This document shows, in pieces, positions 23,789 to 32,900 of a stretch of 64,000 nt of DNA. Within the stretch, counting starts at the first letter, position 1, and the number at the start of each line of letters is the position of its first letter. The translations under genes were made by a program, and so were the position numbers. The notes under the pieces are model-generated. The model worked only from the letters and a program-made list of their open reading frames with translations. It made no database searches and had not been told where the DNA came from. Origin of the DNA: Aureispira anguillae (GTDB lineage: Bacteria; Bacteroidota; Bacteroidia; Chitinophagales; Saprospiraceae); NCBI RefSeq assembly GCF_026000115.1, contig NZ_AP026869.1:23091-87090 (forward strand), written 5' to 3'.

Positions 23789-26719
23789 ATGAAACCAGCA
23801 AGACCTTCTAGTTATAGAAAATACCCTTCTATTAATTCATCTGAAAAATTTTCTGATGAAGAGATGGTAAGAGACTGGACACTTTCTTCTTCTGATTTAA
23901 AAGAAATTGGTAGATATCGAAAACAAGTACGTTTGTATATTGCTATTCAAATTTGTGGTCTTAGGCTGCATGGTCGTTTTATTCAGAGAGTAAATGATTT
24001 ATCTTTCAGAATCATCAATTATCTCAATACTCAACTTAATCTACCAACAAATTTAGCCATTAAGGTTACTAGTAGAAAAGCTACGCAATCCATTCATCGA
24101 AAAAATATTCTATCTTATTTAGGCTTTAAGAAATTTGATGAAGCAATAGAAAAGCATCTTTGTTATTTTCTGACAGAAAAAGCGAATAAAGGGCTACTGC
24201 CCGACGAGTTATTTACTCAAGCACAGGAATATCTTTTTGCTCAACAAATATTACTACCAGGACATACAGTTTTAGATAAACTCATCACAAATATTTGTTC
24301 TCAAGTACATTTAAATTTATTTGAACAAGTATATCGTAAGTTACCTAATAATCTACTCAAAGCTATTGATAATAGCCTCAAATTACCTAAGGGGCAACAA
24401 CGCACTTTATTCTTTTATCTAAAAGAATACCCTCCCTCTGCTTCAATCACAACATTGAAAAGCTATTTGAATAAATATACACAATTAATTGAAATGGGTA
24501 TAGACCAAATAGGCGATCAACTATTAGACCCTTCATTTCAAGAATATTTATATGAATTGACTAAAAAATATAGGGCAAAAGATTTAAAGAGATTTAGTCC
24601 TCACAAACGCTATTCACTCATGGCTTGTTTTTTACTAGAATCTCGAAAAAAGATACTGGATTACATTATTCAGCTGCATGACCAATTCATACAAGATCTG
24701 GTTAGGAAGGCAAAAAACACTTATAAAAAGCAGTACAAAAAACGTCAAACTCAACAAAAGAAATCTATGAATAATCTGCTTATATCAGTTGAGTCATTAT
24801 TAGACTGGGCTGAAAATTCCCAAATAAGTAGAGAAAAATTCTTAGAGCAACTCAATACAAAGCGTTTACGTAATTCTTATGATGCTGTCTCCGAATTTAA
24901 CCAATTTACGATCAAAGGAAGTGGTCGTTTTATCTTAACTCGTTACCCTTCTTTGAGAAAATATTTTGCTCAATTTATTCAATTGCCTTTTGCCGCTGCA
25001 TCAGGGAGTGAGTCAATTTTAACGGCTATTAGTATTATCAAAAAATTAGATAATGGAGATTTAAAGCAGATTCCTAAAGATGCGCCTATTGGATTTGTTC
25101 CAACAGATTTAGCTCCCTTTTTGATGAATGATCAGCAACGGATAAATAGAAATGCATGGGAAACGGCTTTAGCAATAACTATTAAAAACGCATTACGTTC
25201 TGGCAATTTATATTTAGCTCAAAGTAAGGAGCATGTATCATTTTGGGACTTAATTTTAAGCAAAAATAATTGGCAAGAAACAAAGGCGCAAGCTTATTTA
25301 GAGTTAGAACAACCACATGATAAAGATGCTAAGGAAATACTTACTAATAAGTTCTTCATAGATGTTTCCCAAGCTAGCCGTAAATTTGAATCTAATCAAT
25401 TTGCTACAATTGTAGATCAACGGCTTAAATTGAAACGAGAAGATAAGTTAGCAGAAGATCCAGAGATAAAGCCTCTTCAAAAAATTATTGACAATAGTTT
25501 ACCCTTTATTCGAATTGAAGAGTTGCTTATGGAAGTTGATCAAATGACCCGTTTTACTCAACACTTTAAACCAATAGCAGGGCATTCTGGTAAACCAAAA
25601 CAATTTTATAAAACCTTGATTGCTGCAATTATTTCTCAAGCTACTAATTTAGGTATTGTTTCCATGAGTGCTAGTATGAAAAACACAAGTGTTGATAAAT
25701 TACGACATATTCTGCATTATTTTATTAGAGAAGAAACGCTAAATGCTGCTAATACACAACTTGTAAATTTACATAATCAACTACCACTGAGTAGTGTATA
25801 TGGGCAAGGAGAAATATCTTCTTCCGATGCGCAACGATTTAAGATAAGAGCTAGTAGCCTTCTCGCATCTTATTATCCACGTTATTACGGCTATTATGAA
25901 AAAGCCATTGGAATTTACACCCATGTTTCTAATCAATATTCAGTATTTGGAACCAATGCAATATCATGTGGTCCTAGAGAAGCATTGTATGTATTGGATG
26001 GATTATTAGAGAATAATACCATCCTGAAAATAAAGGCTCATACTACAGATACGCATGGATTTACAGAAATTATCTTTGCACTATGTCATTTATTGGGATA
26101 TTATTTTATGCCTAGAATTAGGAATCTAAAAGACCAACAACTTTACAAAATAGATAAAACACAGGACTTTGGTGATTTCAATCCATTACTTAATAAAACA
26201 GTGGATATGGATATCATAGAAGAGCAATGGGATATGATGGTTCGTGTAGCATCCTCATTAAAGAAAAGAACAACGCCTGCTCACATTATTGTTCAACGTT
26301 TGACAAGTAATGCCCCATCTGATAGGTTAACCAGAGCTTTTGTCAATCTAGGGCGAATTATTAAAACCCAATACATCTTACGATACATTACAGATCCTGA
26401 ACTAAGACGAACTGTTCAACGACAACTGAATAAAGGTGAGTATAGGCATAAGCTTCCTCGAAGAGTTTTTTTTGCTGATCAAGGTGAATTTAAAACAGGA
26501 GATTATGCAGAAATCATGAATAAAGCTACTTGTTTAAGCTTAGTATCTAATGCTGTATTATATTGGAATACGGTTCGTATTAACAAAATCGTTGAAGACC
26601 TGAGAGCAAGAGGAGAGCACATAAAAGATGAAACACTATCCCATATTTCTCTGCTCTCATACAAACACGTTATTCCTAACGGTTCTTATTTTATTGACGA
26701 TTTTCAAAGGGCTTTTTAA
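23789..26719 (+). CDS. tnpA: Tn3-family transposase TnpA, full length
   Basis: 976 residues. The N-terminal DUF4158-type region includes FSDEEMVRDWTLSSSDLKEI and YIAIQICGLRLHGRFI. The DDE region has ISSSDAQRFKI (first Asp), TTDTHGFTEIIF (second Asp), and NKGEYRHKLPRRVFF with DQGEFKTG (Glu region). The C-terminus ends SYKHVIPNGSYFIDD. It is only distantly similar to the TnpA of element C. The stop is 36 bases from the right inverted repeat; a small hairpin (CAGAAA/TTTCTG near 26721) lies between. Confidence 0.92.
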   Translation: MKPARPSSYRKYPSINSSEKFSDEEMVRDWTLSSSDLKEIGRYRKQVRLYIAIQICGLRLHGRFIQRVNDLSFRIINYLNTQLNLPTNLAIKVTSRKATQSIHRKNILSYLGFKKFDEAIEKHLCYFLTEKANKGLLPDELFTQAQEYLFAQQILLPGHTVLDKLITNICSQVHLNLFEQVYRKLPNNLLKAIDNSLKLPKGQQRTLFFYLKEYPPSASITTLKSYLNKYTQLIEMGIDQIGDQLLDPSFQEYLYELTKKYRAKDLKRFSPHKRYSLMACFLLESRKKILDYIIQLHDQFIQDLVRKAKNTYKKQYKKRQTQQKKSMNNLLISVESLLDWAENSQISREKFLEQLNTKRLRNSYDAVSEFNQFTIKGSGRFILTRYPSLRKYFAQFIQLPFAAASGSESILTAISIIKKLDNGDLKQIPKDAPIGFVPTDLAPFLMNDQQRINRNAWETALAITIKNALRSGNLYLAQSKEHVSFWDLILSKNNWQETKAQAYLELEQPHDKDAKEILTNKFFIDVSQASRKFESNQFATIVDQRLKLKREDKLAEDPEIKPLQKIIDNSLPFIRIEELLMEVDQMTRFTQHFKPIAGHSGKPKQFYKTLIAAIISQATNLGIVSMSASMKNTSVDKLRHILHYFIREETLNAANTQLVNLHNQLPLSSVYGQGEISSSDAQRFKIRASSLLASYYPRYYGYYEKAIGIYTHVSNQYSVFGTNAISCGPREALYVLDGLLENNTILKIKAHTTDTHGFTEIIFALCHLLGYYFMPRIRNLKDQQLYKIDKTQDFGDFNPLLNKTVDMDIIEEQWDMMVRVASSLKKRTTPAHIIVQRLTSNAPSDRLTRAFVNLGRIIKTQYILRYITDPELRRTVQRQLNKGEYRHKLPRRVFFADQGEFKTGDYAEIMNKATCLSLVSNAVLYWNTVRINKIVEDLRARGEHIKDETLSHISLLSYKHVIPNGSYFIDDFQRAF

Positions 26720-26845
26720 GCAGAAAATTACGCTTTCTGTTATAACCTTATATTCATAACCGTAACTTTCTGCGCAAATGCCCCCGCTAGTCCAATCCTA
26801 AATCTTCTTTAGTATTTTTGGAATAAATGTTTCAACAAAAAAAGT

Positions 26846-27565
26846 ATGAGCGATATAACTAAGTTTGATTACGATGGTGTAAATATATCATTTGAGTTTT
26901 CTGATGGAAATAGAATGATAAATGCAACAGAGATGGCAAAGCCATTTCAAGATAAACGCATGAATAACTTCTTACGAACCAAGCAGACAAAAGAATACAT
27001 TCAAGTACTAGAAAAGCGATACGCTAATTGGCGCATCGCTGAAAAACGTGAAGTATTAAGGGTTGTAAAAGGTGGTGATGCTTCAAAGGGCGAACAAGGA
27101 ACTTGGATGGATGAAAAGCTTGCGCTCAAATTTGCAGCATGGTTGTCAGTAGAATTTGAACTTTGGGTCTATGATCGAATAGATGAATTACTCAAAACAG
27201 GGAAAACTGAACTTCCAGATTATAGCCCATCAACCGAAATAATTAGAAGTATTCGTTTGATTGCAGACCAGTTAGAATTCCACGGAAAAGAGATTGGCGA
27301 AATAAAAGAAGATATTAGTCTTATAAAAGATCATGTCTCAGATTTGGAAGCAAAGATCACTTCCATTGATGAACAATATTATAGTGTATCTGGTTATTGT
27401 TCTCTTCATTCAATTCCATGTCCATTAGATAAAGCGAAAGGGTGGGGGTATAATGCGACAAAGGAAAGTAACAAAAAAGGTATTGCGATTGGAAAAGCGT
27501 ATGATGCCAAATATGGCTCAATTAACACCTACCATATTGATATACTTAAAGATGTCATAAAATAA
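26846..27565 (+). CDS. KilA-N domain protein
   Basis: 239 residues. The N-terminal ~110 residues are a KilA-N domain (RMINATEMAKPF, NNFLRTKQTKEYIQVLE, GTWMDEKLALKFAAWLSVEF, WVYDRIDELL), a DNA-binding fold common in phages and mobile elements. A coiled-coil-like linker (EIGEIKEDISLIKDHVSDLE) leads to a ~60-residue Cys-containing C-terminal domain (YCSLHSIPCPLDKAKGWGY). Probably a phage- or island-derived regulator. It begins 53 bases after element E and ends at a strong terminator. Confidence 0.85.
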   Translation: MSDITKFDYDGVNISFEFSDGNRMINATEMAKPFQDKRMNNFLRTKQTKEYIQVLEKRYANWRIAEKREVLRVVKGGDASKGEQGTWMDEKLALKFAAWLSVEFELWVYDRIDELLKTGKTELPDYSPSTEIIRSIRLIADQLEFHGKEIGEIKEDISLIKDHVSDLEAKITSIDEQYYSVSGYCSLHSIPCPLDKAKGWGYNATKESNKKGIAIGKAYDAKYGSINTYHIDILKDVIK

Positions 27566-27579
27566 ATTCCAGACAAAAA

Positions 27580-27603
27580 GAGACCACTAATGAAAGTGGT
27601 CTC
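27580..27603. terminator. terminator between convergent genes
   Basis: GAGACCACT (27580-27588) pairs perfectly with AGTGGTCTC (27595-27603). It lies between the KilA-N gene and the convergent ArdC gene. Confidence 0.7.
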
Positions 27604-27649
27604 CAAGCTATTTCTATTCCACCATGATTAAAATAATTGTGTTTAAATA

Positions 27650-28570
27650 TTAGCTACCAAGAATATATTTGACAGCATTTTCAGCTTGTGGAGCGACTCG
27701 GAAAATAAATCGTTTATCTTCTTTCATACAGTCCAACCATGACTGTAAATACGCTGCGGAGTTTTGCAAAAGGTTTTCTTCCTGAATCTCAGTGAGAGAA
27801 GCAAGCATACAAGCCCCAAGTTCTGAGGTTAATTCTTCCTCAGAATAAATCATTTTACCTTTGTTTTGCATAAGCATAATCCCCTTTCGTGCTAGACGAG
27901 TACTATGCCCTGTCCAATGGATTAACTCATGGAAAAGAACTCGATAATAAGCTTCTGCTCCATGTTCTGCAAATTGTTGGAGTTTGGGCATATTGATAAC
28001 ATCTTTTAACGGCGCATAATAGGCAGTTTCTTTGTCTATAAACTGAATTTTAGGGAGATCTTCCATAGAATCAAGAAGTGTCTCACAACGCTCAATTGGC
28101 CGAATCTCTTGTGTTTCAAGAGGTGGCTTTTCCCATTCAATGCCTTCTGTGCAACTGATATTAAAAACAGTATATCGTCTCAGATATGGATGTTTTTTTA
28201 GAGGCGTTCCATTTTCTTCCGCAGTTTGTACCTCTGCAGCAGAAAGTGTTTTACCTTCATCATCTGTGCAATAAAAATTGACGTAATAAATTCGTTCAGC
28301 TTGTGAGCCTTTGATGACTTTCCCTCCAAGCTTTTGAACTTGTTTCCAGGTTAAATAATAGGGTACCTCATAGTTTGTTACAAAGTTGAGCAGAAACCAA
28401 TTAATACCACTGTATTGATGTTTGGTGTAATAATTCTGTGCAAAGCCGTATTCAGAAGCCTTGAAAAGTTGCTTCCATGGAACAGTGCCTTTTTCGAGCA
28501 ATTGAATTAGTTTATTGGTTACTTCTTGATACACGTCTGTATCGGAAGTAGTTTTCTTATTTTGTTGCAT
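27650..28570 (-). CDS. ArdC-type antirestriction protein (ssDNA-binding plus zincin)
   Basis: The ATG at 28570 (MQQNKKTTSDTDVYQEVTNK) gives 306 residues and begins at the usual ArdC N-terminal region; the longer frame overlaps the methyltransferase gene with no conserved content. The N-terminal domain has LIQLLEKGTVPWKQ, then YSGINWFLL and YYLTWKQVQKLGGKVIKGS. The C-terminal zincin has FHELIHWTGHSTRL with the HExxH-like metal site. ArdC proteins protect incoming DNA of plasmids and conjugative elements from restriction. It lies downstream of a DNA methyltransferase on the same strand. Confidence 0.88.
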   Translation of the reverse strand: MQQNKKTTSDTDVYQEVTNKLIQLLEKGTVPWKQLFKASEYGFAQNYYTKHQYSGINWFLLNFVTNYEVPYYLTWKQVQKLGGKVIKGSQAERIYYVNFYCTDDEGKTLSAAEVQTAEENGTPLKKHPYLRRYTVFNISCTEGIEWEKPPLETQEIRPIERCETLLDSMEDLPKIQFIDKETAYYAPLKDVINMPKLQQFAEHGAEAYYRVLFHELIHWTGHSTRLARKGIMLMQNKGKMIYSEEELTSELGACMLASLTEIQEENLLQNSAAYLQSWLDCMKEDKRFIFRVAPQAENAVKYILGS

Positions 28571-28709
28571 ACCATCGTTGTTTTGTGGTGGAAATGTGAA
28601 ATAGCAAAAACAGCCCTCAAAAGAGTGCTGTGAGCTAATGGTAGCATAGGTAGGAGAGGGGGCGAAAAGAAAATTGTTAAAGTTCTTTTGATCTCTTATA
28701 GAGATTATT

Positions 28710-29693
28710 TTATGCTGAAAGCTGTTTTTTGATGCTTTTTGCGATGATAATAGCAAGATTTACAGGAACAGCATTCCCGACCATTTTATATCCTGTCATT
28801 AAACGATCATAAAAAAAGAGAAAGTCATCTGAGAAGGTTTGTATTCGAGCACATTCTCTGATGCTTAAACGGCGATAGAGCGATTCTTTTTGTGGTTTGA
28901 AGATATATGAATCTTTTGCTTGCTGGATCATCTTTGGAGCTTGTGGGTGAATAGGGGCATGTCTTCCTCCTGCTTGGATCGTAAAGCTTTGTTCGTTCCA
29001 TGTTCGGACTCGGTTTCGAGAAAGATAACGTGAAGAAAAGTCCCCTGTCATGTATTCATGGTTAGAAACAATGCATTGTTCTTTGTTTGAGCGATTGTTT
29101 GTTTTTGCAGGTAGAACATCTGCTTGTATATCTTTTATTACTTGATGAAGCGTAACTTTGGGAACCATTGGTTTTGGAAATTGATACTTTATTCCAAGGT
29201 CTTTTCGGAGCCCAACAAAAAATACTCGTTTTCTGTCTTGTGGGATACCATAGTCTGCAGCATTCAGCATTTTTACATTGAGGGTATAACCAATCTGGTT
29301 AAAAGTACTACAGATATTTGTAAAGGCTGTTTTATGCTTTATCTGGAGTAATCCACTTACATTCTCCATAACAAAAAAACGTGGTTGTTTTCCTTTTACA
29401 ATGCGAATGAACTCATAAATAAGTTGTCCTCGTTTATCTTGTATGCCTTTTGCAGAACCTGCGTGACTCCAACTCTGGCATGGTGGACCTCCAATAATAC
29501 CATGACAATTGGGAATTTCATTTGATGGAATGTCTACAATACTTCGTGTATCAAGAAATGCGTTAGGATGATTGTAGCGATAGGTATTCCAAATATCCTT
29601 ATCTCTTTCATTTGCCCAAATCAAAGTAAATCCAGCTTTTTTAAATCCCAAATCAAAACCACCAGCGCCAGCAAAAAGGGAGACAACGTTCAT
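28710..29693 (-). CDS. C5-cytosine DNA methyltransferase (Dcm/HsdM-II type)
   Basis: 327 residues with all main motifs: FAGAGGFDLGFKKAG (I), GGPPCQSWSHAG with the catalytic Cys (IV), FVMENVSGLL (VI), QDRKRVFFVGLR (VIII), and KMVGNAVPVNLA (X). Motif order is normal. The target sequence cannot be read off. No cognate restriction enzyme is visible beside it. With ArdC next to it, a role in shielding mobile DNA is likely, while an orphan epigenetic role is possible. Confidence 0.92.
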   Translation of the reverse strand: MNVVSLFAGAGGFDLGFKKAGFTLIWANERDKDIWNTYRYNHPNAFLDTRSIVDIPSNEIPNCHGIIGGPPCQSWSHAGSAKGIQDKRGQLIYEFIRIVKGKQPRFFVMENVSGLLQIKHKTAFTNICSTFNQIGYTLNVKMLNAADYGIPQDRKRVFFVGLRKDLGIKYQFPKPMVPKVTLHQVIKDIQADVLPAKTNNRSNKEQCIVSNHEYMTGDFSSRYLSRNRVRTWNEQSFTIQAGGRHAPIHPQAPKMIQQAKDSYIFKPQKESLYRRLSIRECARIQTFSDDFLFFYDRLMTGYKMVGNAVPVNLAIIIAKSIKKQLSA

Positions 29694-29971
29694 GTGAAAA
29701 AACAGGAAAGTATTCTCCTTGATCCCAAAGGAGAATATTCTAAAATAAAAAGAAAGCCGTTTTATTTAAACAGATTCGTCTGGGAGCTTAGCACAAAAGC
29801 TTTGTCTGCTGAAAAGAATTATTTTGTTTTAAGAATAAAATATTTGTATGACATTAAGTTATGTTTAAAAAAAAATAATATTAATATTATTTTTAAATGT
29901 TTTTTTTCTTATTTTAATTTCTACTTCGTTCTCAACCCTATTCTGTAATACTACCAAAGACATGCTATATC
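29694..29971. other. divergent intergenic region
   Basis: 278 bp between the methyltransferase and the large RHS gene, very AT-rich towards 29880-29920. It must hold the promoter of the giant surface-protein operon; I cannot place it with confidence. Confidence 0.4.
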
Positions 29972-32900
29972 ATGAAGGCACATTTTTGTTTTATTTTGAT
30001 ATTTATTTGGCATACCCTCCTTTTGGCGCAATCAGCATCTCCTACTCCTCAAGGAAATATTAGTACCGTACCCAGTGCTGGATTACGTATTCTTGTATCG
30101 CCAACACATCCAATACATATAGAAAGTGGTGATGCAACTCCTGTTGATTTAATAAATGCAAGTTCATTAAGTACTGATGTACATAATTCTTGTTGTTATA
30201 GGATTTCAACTTATATCGAAAATACTACAGGAGCAGACATTACTATAAAGCTTGCTTGTGTATGGAGGACACAATCTTTTCCATTTGAATGGTGGAGTAT
30301 TGATGATAAGCCAAATGATCCAACTGCAGGAGATGATAATTATGGGTTATTTAATCGAATCCCCAATACGAATGGAAATGACATTACTATTCCAGCAAAT
30401 TCAATTATTCCTGTAGAGTTTTATGATCCAATTGTAAAATTAGCCGTAGGAAGACCATTAAATGTTCAAGTCATAGATATAACAGAATCACAAGGAAATT
30501 ATACTTACAGCCCTATTCCTATACAAGGAAGTACCACAAATGAAATTTCAGGGGGGACTATTTTGCCAAGTTCTTGCTCATTCATTTTACGTGAGTGTAT
30601 TGTTGCATATCCAAATCCTACCATAGAAGGAGGAACTATTCTCGCAACAGCTGTTGTGGAAAACGCAGGAACAAGTCCAGTCACAGCAAACCTTTACTTA
30701 GTATTGAAACAAGGTACTACAGAACAAATAATCCATGCAGTTACTGGAGGATCATATGATTCGGGAGAACAAGTAATTTTAAATATGACTAATTCTGTTT
30801 CCTTAGACCCCGCATTTGTACAGGGAACAGCAGAGCTATTTGTTTATTATGAAGCTCCTGTAGGAAGTAATAGAGAAGTCGTAAAAGAATACCTCTGTAG
30901 CAATCCAATAACTGTTACGATAGAAAATCCCTGTGCTTCGGGAAATGTACCCAAACCTGTAGCTCCTGGTACAGCTAATAATGTTCCTCTTCAAAAGATA
31001 ACGACATTAACTCCAACCTTTCTTTGGAAGAAAATTTGTGCAACAGGAAGCGGAGTGACTGGGTACGAAATAGAAGTCAGAGACTATTTGAGTGGGGCTA
31101 TAGTATCAGGTTTTCCGATTACAGTGAATGGAATAAATAGTAATCAGTATTTAGCTCCTACAGGTCTCTTTCGCTATTCTACACAATATGAATGGACAGT
31201 AACAGCAATTTCTCCTTTGGGAAACCAAACTTCAATACCATTTTACTTTGAGACTCCTGGTCCTAGCAATCCTAATTGTCAAGTAACAGATATAGACCAA
31301 TCTATTGATACTTTATTGTGGGATGCAGTCCAATACTTATGTGAACGCGGTATCGTAACTCCAAGAGAGTGGGTACAAGGAGGTGCTCAGTATGATGTGA
31401 ATCCAACAAGTGAGATTGTTCGAGAACATTTAGCATGGATTACTGCCGCTGGGCTTTATGGAGATAGAACGACCGTTGAAAGTGCCTATTTTTATACGAC
31501 TCGTTATCCCATTCCTTTTGAAGATTTGGCGCAAGCAGCTAATAATAGAGATCGTTATGCCAAACTACTTACATATCTAGATTATGACGATCAAATTGTT
31601 CCTTTTGATGGAGATAGGCATAATTTTCAACCAGCTGATCAAATTGCTATAAAATTTGCACTTAAAGTCTTTTTTGAAGCATTTGATATAGACACATTGT
31701 ACAATCCTTCTACTGTTCCAGACATAACGATAAGCAACACAGACAATATGTATCGTTATGTAATGAGGGCGACAGAATTAGGACTTTTGGAACATTACAC
31801 CAATGGATTAACCACAATAAGTGCAAATGATGATATAAAGCGTGGTGATGCCTTTATTATTCTCTACAAGATAATGACGCATCCTTCTCTTATAAGACCA
31901 ACACTTGCGGATTTAGATTTGGACACAAATTATGTTGAATCTAATTTTTATGGAGCCGAGAATTATGCTGTAAGACCATCGCTTGCTGATGGCAATTTCA
32001 ATAGTTACTCTAAGACAAGTTTTGCAATACCAGGAACATCAATGCCACTTGTTTTTAGTATTTCTTATGAGTCATCTTGTTTAACATTTCCTGAGGAGAT
32101 TTTTCCAATGAATCCTGTTGGAAAAGCATGGACGCATAATCATCATGGTTATATTATAGAAACCTCGGGATTGGGAAATTGGGGTGGTAATGACGTAGTT
32201 GGGACAGGAAGTTTTAATAACTCCTTAGCAATATTTTTTCCTGGCAGTCAGCATCCGCATATTTTTAGGCGAGATGGTGCTGGGAATTTAGTAGCCGCAA
32301 CGAAAGGACTTAATTACCGAATTACTGAAGATGTTGCGAATAATCGAATAACAATCGATATGATTGATCGGACACGTTTTGTTTTTGAAAAATTACCAGC
32401 AGGAGACCATTTTGATAATGTTTATATGCTCCAAGAGGTAAGAGAGAAAAATGGGAATCGTCTTTCTTATGCTTATACTAGGTATGCTAATAACAGAAGC
32501 CATTTGACACAGATTTGTGCGCATTATTTAAATACTGTTGGAGCCCCTGTGACTCCTCGATGTGTGGATTTAATTTATTATGCAGGGAATCAGGATTTGG
32601 TAGAACGAGTAGAGTATCCTTCGCCTACTGGTGGAGCTCCTAGGCAAGTTACTTTTACCTATGATTTTACAACTAAAAACCTGAACTCTTACAAGGATGC
32701 TTTACCAACAATGCCTTGTACTGGAATAACCTTAGCTTCAGAGCTGTATTTTTATGATACGAGTGCAGAAACACCTCATTTACTCAATAAAATTCAGTTG
32801 CCTAAGGGCAATTATATCGAGAACACTTATCATGATCGGAAATTAAAATCTACTCAACTTGTCAATTCTGTTACTGGGCAAATTTTAAATCAAACCACTG

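Larger units (their letters stand above)
22921..26793. mobile_element. complete Tn3-family transposon with tyrosine recombinase (element E)
   Basis: The ends are perfect 39-bp inverted repeats (22921-22959 and 26755-26793) beginning GGACTAGCGGGGGCATTTGC and ending ...ACGGTTATG, close in length to the usual 38. It carries a divergent tyrosine recombinase and TnpA, the layout of Tn3 elements that resolve cointegrates with a tyrosine rather than serine enzyme. No 5-bp direct duplication is seen (TATCA left, AATCC right). As in element C, the G-run lies 8 bases inside the outer limit of symmetry. Confidence 0.9.

Noticed and set aside
29568..29948. 126-codon plus-strand ORF
   Set aside because: Antisense to the 5' end of the C5 methyltransferase and AT-rich spacer; no recognisable protein features.
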